Of a stretch of 64,000 nucleotides of DNA, positions 12,661-23,400 are shown piece after piece (positions within the stretch are counted from its first letter, which is position 1; the number at the start of each line of letters is the position of its first letter). The DNA comes from Apostichopus japonicus. Its lineage: Eukaryota; Echinodermata; Holothuroidea; Aspidochirotida; Stichopodidae. The notes under the pieces were generated by a model. The model was not told the DNA's origin. It did no database searches and was given only the letters and a program-made list of their open reading frames with translations. The stretch lies in contig NC_092569.1 in the NCBI RefSeq assembly GCF_037975245.1, positions 35,130,668-35,194,667 of the forward strand. The letters run 5' to 3'. The translations under genes were made by a program, and so were the position numbers.

Positions 12661-13954
12661 GGCTATTATGAAGATTAATATACCAAGGTTACAATACTGG
12701 TTTTGGGGAGGCTGACAAATATTTGGAAGCTTAGAGCAGATAAAGGCAAAATAATGTGTGTTCTCCTTCAATCATGGGTTATGGGATCAAGTGGATTATG
12801 TCTTTCTTTTCCGTAATGGATGAATTTAGGCAGAATTTCAACAATAAAAAATGTTTTCAAAACCCTAATAACTCGAAGAAAAACATGTTTTGTGTTTTTA
12901 ATATCATGTAAATAGTACCTTCATATGCCATTCAGAAATTGCTAATGTATTTTAAACATGATGTCATTTGAGGTTAGAAGCTTCTAACGTTTAATCTTGC
13001 ATCTGAGGAATTGAACTAATGTATGAGATAATACAGTCTTGTAATTGTTATTGATGAACTTCGGTTAAGTTCTGTTTAAGGTTCTTGGTAAAGTCATAAA
13101 ATGATAACAAGAAAGCTGGGCTAATAATTTAATTATGCAAGTTACGAACAAGCGATTAAACATGATAATGTTATGTAACAGTTACAGACCTAAAGTGTTC
13201 TAGCGGTGAGGGGATGGTTTCGGGGGGGGGGGGGTGAAAACCATTAATGAAATGATAGAGATTTGTGACATTGACCATCAAATTACATTCGTTACTCATT
13301 TTATTTTAATAATGTAATTATCAATAGTGTAGCAATCATTACTCAATGTAATTAGTCAGTTAGATGACGTTATTAATTTATGACTTCCATGAACAGATCA
13401 ATGCCCAGTGTCTATAGAACAATCGGATCATTTGCTTAATTGGTTTAAATTGTCTCCAATTATCTCTACAACTGACTATTGACTCAATTTGAAAATCTCT
13501 ATGGAAAACTTTTTTCATTGAAACCAACGGCAGCAATCAATAATTTTCCTAGATATTTAGATAACTGATATATAGGTTACTTCTTCAATGTTGGCCTACA
13601 GCTTAGGTACATGGTTGCAGTTTCTACGATCTGCAAGAACAAGTCTGCCATCAACAGATGCATAAACAGCAAGTCTTTACTTTGTAAGAAAAGTCCACCT
13701 TAAGCCCAGTCCCCTTACATCGAGACCACAGCGGTGTGTGGTTTGGTTTAACTCCACAATAGAACAAACAACCGAAGATTAAGAAATAGGTCATGTTGCC
13801 ATAGAATTGAAAATAGAGGGGGGGGGGGGGGAATCACAATATTTACAGTACCGCAATGAAGAGACCATTAAACATTACTAAATAGAGGAAGGGATATACA
13901 ATCGAATATATGCATAGCCGTGTCAGTTATCTTTTGGATCTTATTTATTTCGAC

Positions 13955-15101
13955 TTTGCATTTCTTGCTATTCAGTTGAAGTCCAACTTTGGCTGCATTG
14001 TCTTCCAGTTTGGTTGTCTTGTGCTGAAGGTGATTCATTGTTGAGAATAGAAGGGCGAGGTCATCTGCGAAGTCGAGGTCCTCCAGCAAAGTTCCCTCGG
14101 ATTCCGGTCCTGTCACCCTCTACAGTTTTCCTCATGACCCAGTCAATTACCAATAGGAAGAGTAAACCTGACATGCAGCAGCCCTGTTTCACTCCCGTCA
14201 TCACTGGGAACCAGTCTGTTGTTTCATTTTCATCAATGACAGAGCACTGGAAGTCCTCATAAAGAGTCTTGACCATCTGGATCAATTTCTGGGGGATTTC
14301 ATACTGCAGCATGATGTTCCAAAGGCTGTCTCGATGTATGGAATCGAAGGCTTTTCCAAAGTCGACGAAGTGGATGAACAGTATAGCATTCCATTCGTTA
14401 ACTTGCTCCAGAATATTCCTGAGAATGAATATCTGGTTGACAGTTCCCCTTCCAGACCTAAAGCCGGCTTGTTCCTTCCTAAGTGATGAATCAACACCTG
14501 TCTGTATCCTGGTGATATGGATCTTGCTGGCCATAGGCAGTAAAGTAACTCCTCGCCAATTGTTACACCCTTGAAGGTTACTTTTTTTCGGAATTTTGCA
14601 TATGAGTCCTTTTGTCCATTGTGTAGGAACCGTCTCTTTCTCCCAAATGCGGTCAGAAATCCGCTTTAGTTCTAGGCTGGTGTGCTCAATGTCTGCTTTG
14701 AGCATTTCTGCTGAAATTTGGTCTGCTCCAGGGGTTTTTCCGTCTCTGAGGGCCTTCAGTGCAGTTTTTATTTCTTGGATAGTTGGTGCTTCCACTGAGA
14801 TGTCAAGCTCTTCTGTCTCTTCCTCTTCTCCTTGTGGTGGTTCCTCTGGTGCATCTCTGTTGAGCACTTCCTGGAAATTTTCTTTCCAACTCCCTAACCT
14901 GGCCACTTTATTCTTTAGCAGCTCTCCATTCTTGTTCTTCACTGCTGCTGCTTGTCTGGTGTTTTGTCTTGTCAGCTGTTTCACACTATGCTGTACAGTT
15001 CTTTCTGCCTTCCGTTCTCCGCTGCATTCTGTGCTCTTTCTGCTTTCTCCGATTTCTGCTTTCTCCGATATCCACCTCCTCTTGTACTCTCTCACACTCC
15101 T

Positions 15102-15105
<4 letters not shown>
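13955..15105 (-). mobile_element. LINE (non-LTR) reverse transcriptase fragment, frameshifted
   Basis: The reverse strand encodes an RT of the kind found in many marine-invertebrate LINEs. In order I see the DGKTPGADQISAEML finger region, NNWRGVTLLP, KEQAGFRSGRGT, motif A (VDFGKAFDSIHR), motif B (GVKQGCCMSGLLF), then a frame change near 14,095-14,110, motif C (LDFADDLALL) and AAKVGLQLNSKKCK. There is no endonuclease domain upstream and no 3' end, so it is truncated at both ends and dead. The (TA)n tract at 15,105 is fused to the N-terminal frame and is not coding. The exact clade (RTE, Jockey or other) is not certain. The insertion is absent from unit 2 near 42,850. Confidence 0.85.

Positions 15106-15140
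<35 letters not shown>
15105..15140. repeat. (TA)n microsatellite
   Basis: About 18 TA dinucleotides directly upstream (minus strand sense) of the LINE fragment. Unit 2 has a longer TA/CATATA array at 42,882-42,983 in a comparable position. Confidence 0.95.
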
Positions 15141-15145
<5 letters not shown>

Positions 15146-15159
15146 GTATATTTTATATT

Positions 15160-15297
15160 AATATTTAAGCTGTGTCACATTTATTCTTCATATTCTTATT
15201 TTAAGGGTTTTGTCATTTTGTTGTCATTGTAAAGCGCTGTTGAACAATCTTAAGCATGAAAGAGCGCTATATAAATTGGTGAAATAAAAATAATAAC
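15160..15297 (+). mobile_element. Likely non-LTR/SINE 3' tail
   Basis: The stretch ends 'aaagagcgctatataaattg' followed by 'gtgaaataaaaataataa'. A 'GCGCTATATAAAT' motif leading into an A/T-rich microsatellite is typical of LINE and SINE 3' ends in marine invertebrates. The 5' limit is unclear. Confidence 0.4.
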
Positions 15298-15299
15298 GT

Positions 15300-16515
15300 G
15301 CATATGATAAAAATAATTAAAGTTACGTTGAAGTAATTTTGTTTATTAATCTTGTTTTGTATTAAAAGTATATCACTTCCACGAAAAAAATATTTTTTTC
15401 AAATGTTTCTATAAACACTCTTGACTACATCTGCCAAATGTGTACAGTGCCACTCAAGTTGGCCTGGTTAATAGTGACAGGCGTCGGTGCAAAAGTCAAC
15501 TAAGCATGTGTATTATCTAAAGTGCATCATACATTTATGTTATGTTATCTTGACCAACTGAACATAATTCTTGATCGCTTGCTAGCATTTGGTACACATA
15601 TCCTTAAATTGATGTTATGTTTGGACCAGGGCCATTTCAAGAATTCGCATGTTCATGGCAGCGGAAGTTAATTACGTAAAATAAAGGAACACGTGATACC
15701 ATAACACAATATCTAGGGGAAGGTCCAAGCAGTTGTCACACTACCTCCACACAACTCCTTTGGGTTCAAACTCTCCCCACCCTCTTAGGGGTTCATTCTC
15801 CCACTTAAATCCTTGGGGTTAACTCCCATCAAATTCATATGGGTTCACTCCCACACTGTTACGTTGGAATGCGAGAGGTCTCGATAATTAATTTTTTACG
15901 AGACACAAGCCTGGGTTCGTTTCCGTAAGGAACACAGACAAATTGACGAGTCTAGAAAATTTGAATGAGAACGTAAACTATATTGAACAATGGATTTCGA
16001 ACCAACAACAACAAGTGGTAATTACAAATATATAGAAAATTACTCACAAACTTAACAAGATAGGATTTACTTTAAAACACGCTGGTCTCTTCCAACGGCA
16101 ATATCCCTCAGCGGCCACGACCTTGATGACGACGATTCTCGGTCCGTTGTACCGCGAAATTCACTGGTCCTCGACGAAGTTTCTCGCGATCCCAGAAACA
16201 GCAGTCACCTTCTTTCCGGCGATGCTCCAAAATAGAAGACGGACTTCCAGCCACAATAGAGTGAAGCACAAGTCGAACTTCTCGCCGACTAAATATTACC
16301 AGAGTCAGTCCAAAATCAGCTTTATAGCCACTAACTCCTGGCGTAACGAACTTCCTCAACAGTGACAGAAATTCTTCACCTTCTCCGCAATAACGACTGG
16401 AAAACTGTAGTATCACAGTAAAGTCCTCTTCAAACTTCTGAATGGAAGTGTAGAATCAATCTTGGTATCGATATCTCAATCCTTCAGAAAATACTGGTAG
16501 TTAAGCACTGACGAT
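15300..16515. other. Unit-1-specific region of unknown origin
   Basis: No counterpart is present in unit 2, where 42,985 passes almost directly into repeat R at 43,010. It includes a less AT-rich block at about 15,890-16,500 with overlapping open frames on both strands (for example 16,108-16,416 minus, rich in Arg and Glu). I recognise no protein family. It could be part of the insertion that brought in the LINE, or a separate transposable element. Confidence 0.4.
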
Positions 16516-18380
16516 ATATAGATATGAACAATACTTCCTTAATTAGTGTACTATGGTACATCCTGTTTGGGAAATAGAGTAATCCCACATCTGATTGTAT
16601 AACAATGTCAGCTGTTTCATTGGACAAGGAATTTTTATGAACTATAATATTTACTGTTTATCTTTTATACGTTCTATAGGCGGTTCAAGAGGTTCATTCA
16701 ACCCTTGCCCGCAGTTAACTGCCAGTAATGTTTTTGAATGAGTAATTAAATGAGTGTCAGCGTGCCTACAATAAGTATTATTTCCCTGACAGTGGCGTAG
16801 CCAGGGGTAGAGGGAATGTGCCCCCCCCATAAGCCACAGGATTTTAGGGAAGACACTGGGACGGCATAGAAATTTGGCAAAAGAATAAATAGTTTTGATA
16901 TATGATATCGGATAGGCTACTTGATTTTACAGCACGGTGACATCTGCTACTCAGAAGGTTTCCCTCTTTCGCTATAGGCCTACTTAGCATAGAAAGATAT
17001 GCACCTCAACAAGTTAACTTTGAGTCAATAATTGATACCTGTTGTCAAAGTTTCGTGAGTCATGTGACACTGGATTGTCATCTTTAATATAAGATTACTT
17101 AGAAAGGAGATAAATGTGTATACCTACCTACGAGTATGGCTATTTTTTATAAAGGTTTATATCGTTAATATATACAAGGCAGTAGCAATTGGGACCACGG
17201 CAACAAGTACCTGCCGCGTTCCCATAGTTTTTTTGCAAAAGTCAGCATTTTATAAAGCACCTTAATGTAGTTCAAATAATGGTAATGATAGTATCATTTT
17301 GCTTTTAAGATCTCTTATCGAAAGGCGAGTGGCGGTACTCCCCGTAGCCCGCCCCTTAAGCCCCTCCATGTACGGACGTCAGAACAAGTTTGTCTCTCTG
17401 ACAATTGAATGTCTTTCGTAGTTATGCAATTAACCAGTGGCGTAGGAAGGTACTTTTGAGTGGGGCGGGGGGGGGGCTGAAGACTGATGGCCGGCCTGGG
17501 GGAAGGGTCTAAGGGGAGGGGGTGTCCCCCTCCCCTTTGGATTTTTTTTGCATTTCCAGGTGGCCTCAGATGCAATTTGGTGCAATATAGCACACTTCAA
17601 CACCCACTCCATTTTGTAAAGAATTTTGCATTTTCACCTGGCCTTAGGTGCTTCAAATGAGATTTTTTTTTCATTTGGAAATGAAAAAGGGGTTTTCTGA
17701 CTTGCGGAGCGAGGGGGGGGGGGGCGGAACGATACTTCCGCCCCCATATTTTTCTCTGGGGGGGGGGCTGGCGCCCCCCAGCCCCCCGGTTCCTACGCCC
17801 TTGCAATTAACGCACATTCCGTGAGCCGGTCTGAAATAGTACAGTATTTAATACATCGAAATTTTCCTTGTCGATGCCTCTCATGCACATAAAAAATTAA
17901 AAATATAAATAAAATGATACTCTTTTCAACTATAAAGGTGCAATCCATAGCAGTGTTATATCGTCTAGCTCTACCTGTGTACATTTTATAGATAAATTAC
18001 GTAACCCAATTGAAGTTTTAGGATACCATTGAAATAAAAAGCGGAATGCTTAAGTTTTGAGCACGTTAAGTAGACATTTTGTAGGAAAAAAATGAATAAA
18101 TCATGCAAATTTGCTAGTATTCCTCGTTATTTCTGTGGTTACTATAGTTGGGAGAAAATAGAACAGGATATCCTATGTGAGCGGCCCTGTTCGGGCGAGG
18201 AACAGAAACTATAATAGTGCCGTTTTGTATGTTTAATTTACACTTTTTTTTGAACTATGAATCCTACTATAGACCTTCCATTTGAATAATGTAGCAGATT
18301 TTGTAATGTGATTGAACACATTTTCCAATTTCTATGGGTGAAATTGACCTCCACATTAAACTAATTGTTTCATGCGACAA
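16515..18380. repeat. Dispersed repeat R, copy 2 (interrupted by a MITE)
   Basis: Diverged relative of 7,715-9,530, starting at 'atgaacaatacttcctta' and ending after 'atttctatgggtgaaattg'. A hAT-type MITE sits inside at 17,435-17,803. The unit 2 counterpart (43,010-43,960) has an internal deletion that removes this part. Confidence 0.6.
17435..17803. mobile_element. 369-bp hAT-type MITE with exact 8-bp target duplication
   Basis: The element is bounded by CAGTGGCGTAGGAA on the left and, on the reverse strand, CAAGGGCGTAGGAA on the right. It is flanked on both sides by the identical 8-mer 'caattaac' (17,427-17,434 and 17,804-17,811). The interior is rich in G and C runs and has no transposase. 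The related repeat copies at about 8,945 and 35,990 read straight through this place without the element. Confidence 0.85.
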
Positions 18381-18650
18381 AATTCAAACCCTTGGGGAAA
18401 TTGCAGAGTTCACAGATATTTCGAACAAAATAGCATCAGTAAAATAAATTAAGTTTGACAATAGATTTCAATATTTTTTTTTAATGTAACAGACTTGTCA
18501 GAAATTAAAGAAGAAATTCGGGGTTTGATAAGATCAAAGTCTATTTTAAAAATTCAAATTTGGTTCCTATTTAAAGTAAATATGTTATCTCGTCTTTTGT
18601 ATTTATTACGTCAATATTTAACTATTTATATTTAATTTTGGCTAAATTAG

Positions 18651-18776
18651 AGGGCAGCAGAGCTAACAAAGGAAGCAGAATAGGTAGCAGGGAAAGCTCA
18701 AGAAGCTGTAAAACAAACCAAGAATGCAGAAGAGAGACGAGTGGCTGAGGAGGCTAAAAAAGCTGCAAAGAAGTGA
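18651..18776 (+). pseudogene. Relic of a Lys/Ala/Glu-rich terminal exon, unit 1
   Basis: After an 'aaattag' acceptor-like site, the plus strand reads in one frame AAELTKEAE, then a TAG, then VAGKAQEAVKQTKNAEE and RRVAEEAKKAAKK to a TGA. It looks like the charged, probably helical or coiled-coil C-terminus of some protein. In unit 2 the TAG position is GAG, so the stop is a later lesion. No other exon of this gene was found nearby. The family is not recognised. Confidence 0.45.
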
Positions 18777-19780
18777 GACCCGATTTTTTTCCCTTTTTAT
18801 CAAACCAAATGTGATCAAAGAGAGAAATTAATTAGCTTTGTATTGGTTTTTGAGTAGCATATTTTTTATTTGTTTGCCATTAATATGTAAAATTGGCCAT
18901 ACCCCCCCCCCCCAAACAAAATAGAAGCAGCAGAAGATCGAATAATACTGATGCTGTTAGTTAATGATAATACTATTAAGCACAATGTTGTCGCAAGATA
19001 GGGAAAGTAGGGGGTGAAGTGAAGACGTTATGGGAGAGAGTGGGGTAATGGGTAAAGAAATAAAGTGAAATAGAAGAAGATTAATATTACTTTACAAAAG
19101 TATCCTTTTGTAACTGAATATATCGAGTGATTTGGATAATTGATACCCGTTGTTATACTGTGAATATAGGCATTTGTATATCAACTAATCCATTAACACA
19201 ATGTCTTTAAAATGTAAATATATGTGAGAACCTGAAAGAAGAGCTTCAAGTTTTAGTTATCTTACCTCCTGATGTCTTGTTATCATTCTATGGGTATATG
19301 AACTTGACAACATTACTAGCAGACACAAGTCAGAATATTCGTTACAGAATAAATGTTATGGTTCTGGTTGTTATTTAATTGAGTGGTTTGCCGTTACTGT
19401 ATTGTGTAGTCCAAAAGTATGGCGTGATTGAGTGTTTAAAGCATTGTAGTAGATTGTTTGCGGTTTCTAAATTGTGTGTATTTTCTTCTCTTTGATTAGG
19501 TTCTTTTTGTGAGTAGTTCCACGACAACCCTGATAATGAATTTAATCGTTGTCATCAGGTGACTTGTCGACCGTGCTAAATCTGAAGCGATTGGTAAAAA
19601 ATGAAGTCTCCTAGTCCTGATGTATGTTTGTCAAAGAAACCAAGAATCGTTACGTATCCACTTTCACGCAAATCTTAGTTTCCATAATACCAATACTTTT
19701 TTCTTGGGGGGGGGAGGGGGTAGAGATGGACTACGAGGGATACAATACATATAAAAAACAGTGACAAGTTAACTTTAATT

Positions 19781-19786
19781 TTTATT
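19781..19786 (-). terminator. Candidate poly(A) signal of gene A
   Basis: AATAAA on the minus strand, about 290 bases downstream of the gene A stop codon at 20,077. Gene B has AATAAA at the matching place. Confidence 0.45.
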
Positions 19787-20076
19787 CTTTTGTGAGACTC
19801 ACACTATAATTAGATTGCAAACTATCAAACAACAGTATGCTGGTCAGCATTCATAATGCTACATCAATTTCAATTAATACTATCATCTCATTCACTTAAT
19901 AATGAATTATTTGTCGAATCGCTCTCTTTTTTTTGTTACATGTTGTTCTTCGTTCTGGTATGTCGCTATTTCTACGGTAGGACGCTCGAAGATTTGAGCG
20001 GAATGATCAGTCTTTCTTTTATCTTTTTAGTAAACCCTGCTTTTAGGGCAGTGTTTTCTTGATATGGTTTTTTTGT

Positions 20077-20435
20077 CTACACCGGCTTTATTTTCATATC
20101 TGTGTATTTCAGGCTACATCCGTAACCATTCAAATTATAACTCTCCCAGAACATGTTCGTTCCTGGAGTAGAGCCGTCGTAGTCTCCGTTGAGGTGTGTA
20201 TATGCGCACTGAGCACAGTCGATGTCACCATTGGGAAATGTCTTGCAATGGTGATAATAACTGGGACAGTTGGACCGACAATAAGAAGCAGAATAATAAC
20301 GTCTACAGTGATAGTAATCGTAGAACCACCAGGCTCCTCTGTGTCCCTCCGCACAGTCGTAGCTGCTCCATCCATCGTTGTCCCGGTCTTTTGTACTGAA
20401 CGGTTTATTGTTGCTACCAGACAAACTATCATAAC
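20077..20435 (-). CDS. Gene A exon 8: FReD C-terminal part with Ca2+ site and Tyr/Cys-rich insertion
   Basis: Encodes FSTKDRDNDGWSSYDC (Ca2+-binding Asp cluster), HRGAWW, then a Tyr/Cys-rich stretch (YYHCRRYYSASYC, SNCPSYYHHC) before LNGDYDG, and finally CSLKYTDMKIKPV and a stop. In ordinary FReDs about three residues separate WW from the conserved Cys before SNLNG; here there are some 35 more. The exon is 359 nt against 329 in gene B; the 30-nt difference is all in the insertion. Confidence 0.85.
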
Positions 20436-23400
20436 CTGCAAGAAACAAGAAAGAGTAAATAAATCGGTCATTTTATATACTTTGAACGAATCCAATATCG
20501 GATGCTAGATAGAGGGCAGTGCGTTTTTGTCCTACCAACATGAAAACGTCAGTTCCCCGAATGTTTTGTATTTTGTTTTCAATATTTACGATACATAAGG
20601 TGGTATTTTGTCTTTGCAAGGGAGTTTTTATATATTTTTGTTGTTGTTCCGTTTGAAATACAGCACCACAACAGGTGTAAAATACAGATGGGGAAACCAC
20701 TTTAACCAAATACTAGGTTTGGGTTACTAGGGTCGCTAATCTCGCTCTTTATTTATATTTATTCATCCGCAAGTATTTACATTACTATTCATTCATTTAA
20801 CTATTTGATTGTTATTTCTAAGTTCACAACTGATTAGTTTCCTACTCTGTCAAAACTGTAGTTATAAATTTCTTGTTTGTTGAATAATATCACCCTGTTC
20901 TACTGTTTACAGGGTATGCAGGGTGTTATAGTCATCGATTGGTCAATTCTTTAACCTATATCTATAACACTGTGTAAGTTTTGTATCTTTCAACCTGAGC
21001 TCATACGTTGGACTATAAACGTAGATTGAAATTACACTATACACAAACCATGAAATCAATACTTTTAAATGATGAATAGAACCGACATTGTATAAACGGA
21101 ATTTACTATTAATGTAGTAGCTAATATTTTAGGTTTCGACAAAGTAACCAAAATTCGATGTATTACACTTATGAAAATCTTGAATGATATTGATTATCGT
21201 CTTTTTATTATTTAGTTCTTATCGACATGTACTTCTAGTCTCGTACGTATAACTTCTTTGAACAGACTGATTGATTGATTAAAATTTATCGAATCTATAC
21301 AGACGAATATTTCAAATAAATAATTTCTGATTCCTCTATTTCAATGTTCTATGCATGATAAACCTTAGATGACTTTACACATAACATGATTAAATTTCAA
21401 TAGCGCCTCAAAGTTTTCACATATGAGAATCATCGAAAATACTTACCACTTAAAGTCACACTATACAGTAACGAGAAGGCACACGTGGCATGCTTCCAGG
21501 TACTACTAATATGATATTAACCCCTTTGTAAGTTTGAAATGATGCGAGCTTGGTAGACAACAGCAAGCGGCAAGGCAACAGACATTTACGATAATTTTCA
21601 GAATACTCGTTTAGGTTGGGATGATAGTGATGTTGAGATTTACTTTCTCTGTGTCAGAAATACATGGACACTGGCTACTATTATAATATCTACTGCCATA
21701 GTTTTATATATTGTTAGGTGCTTGTTACGTGCAAACACGGCCAAGAGACTTGTGTTGCCAATGAAAAGCGGATCTTATCGTCTGCTTCTCATGTCTGTAC
21801 ACATTGTATACAGTCCTGAAACCTACGTGCGTTCCAGCTGTACTTCAAACGCTTGAAAGAAAATAGCAATGTTTGGAATTTTAAATTGCTGTGAACCTTG
21901 AACTTATATATCATTTAGCCAGGAATGCGGTAGCTATGAGATCAGGACATTAGTTGTTAGTTGCCTCTCCTAATTCACGTAATCGGTCCAGATTTATGTT
22001 TGCGTCAATGATTAGAACCATCAATTACTCACCTGTATTTCCCCTGTGTGATCCAACTGATAGTCGATACTTGTCTGCTTCGTTATTAATCCTAAAAGTC
22101 GAATAGACGGCGTATTTTGATGATGAGCCGGAGTCCCTTAGATCAATACGAAGCTGGTAAGTTTTCTGGTTGGTCATAGAGTGGATATATTTATTACCTA
22201 GCCAGTGGTCATGATTTTTATTACCGAAACCGTTCTTGTAGTCCGACCAACCACGATAAAAGTCAACGTAGGCACTCGATCGTCGCTGGAAAACCTATGA
22301 AATAAGAAAAAGTGAATCCAGCTATATAATCTAGTTATCCGCAAGAGCATAACATTCAACGCCGTTAGATAGTTAACAAAGATATGGATACTGTGAAAGT
22401 GAGATAATTTGCAATAGTGTTTTGTTTCTTGATTTTGGTTCTTCCTTAAATGGTCAAGTTCATCTCCACGAGATCTGCAGTGCATCATTTTGAGTAAAGT
22501 AAAGTATACTGTTAGGAAGTTAAGAATTTAAATCCTTGGGAGGCTTGTGTAACTCACCGTCCATCCTCCTCCGTTACTTCCCATCTCACAGTAAACCTGA
22601 ATGCCGCTTGGCCAACCATCAGGGTAAATGGTGTAAACACCATCACTGCGTGTACCGGAAACATAAAGCTCGTGGCAATCTTTTGGGAGGCTTGTGCACG
22701 TCACTCCGTCCCCTTGGTAGTTTGTATTGCAGTAACATTTACGGACACCACTCTTCGCAGCACAGGTTGCGTGACTACCACACTTGTAACTCTCATCTAC
22801 AAGCCGGTTGTTCCTACAAGTTGATTTCCGTGTGCATCTTGAATTGATGTAAAAGTGGCCCTCCTAATTTAAGATATACAGCAAAAAGAAAATTTACAAC
22901 TAAAATGAATTATGAATTTGCGGTTGTCACAGTGAAATGTACAGGATTTCAACGGTAGGTGGCCAATGATAAATCCCCTCGAATGATCTAGGAATAGGTA
23001 TCACCTTTATGAAAGTTTTATAAAGTGTTTGAAGCCAACTCCGATGTAGGGAGCGAAGAGATCCGCCTTTATAAAAAGTGGCTGCAAATATTGCATTCAA
23101 CGGCTTATTGCGACTATATATTAGGCCTACAAATAATTCTAACCGCAAGACTGTGAAAAAAAAGTATCTATGGATGTTTGTGTCAGGCGTATGAGTGGAT
23201 GCACACTTGTAGGGAGTGGCCTCGTGATTCCCGACTAAACGTAATATTTCCCTCGACTGACAGTTTTGACTGATCTGGAGACCCCCCCCCCCAAAAAAAA
23301 AATGGGTAAACGGCCCCTCCCTAACCAGGATGCACGCCACTCGATTATCTGTAAATGTAATGTTTTTATTGACAAGTGGTCTTTGAAGCCAACTCCGATG

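Larger units (their letters stand above)
9531..13950. other. Intergenic duplicated DNA without a recognised gene
   Basis: This stretch is collinear with 36,621-42,850 apart from the Gypsy fragment inserted there. It holds G- and C-runs, a short tandem repeat at 11,215, a diverged duplication at 12,100-12,660 and one small open frame at 11,676. I see no exon that joins into a gene. Confidence 0.5.

Noticed and set aside
15105-15143. N-terminal Met-Tyr-Ile repeats of the LINE frame
   Set aside because: They are translation of the (TA)n microsatellite and not part of the transposon protein.
16108-16416. 102-codon minus-strand frame as a gene
   Set aside because: An overlapping 80-codon frame exists on the other strand, composition is low-complexity (Arg/Glu-rich), and no domain, splice context or sister copy supports it.
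17315-17806. Pro-rich open frames at 17,315-17,806
   Set aside because: They are translations of the G/C runs of the 369-bp MITE and its flanks.
23370-23385. A deletion scar in gene A intron 5 showing loss of former EGF exons
   Set aside because: The 'gacaagtggtctttgaagcc' junction first looked like a deletion of EGF exons. The gene B repeat exons themselves combine TIL-exon and EGF-exon ends, which is better explained by gene A being ancestral and gene B having gained exons.
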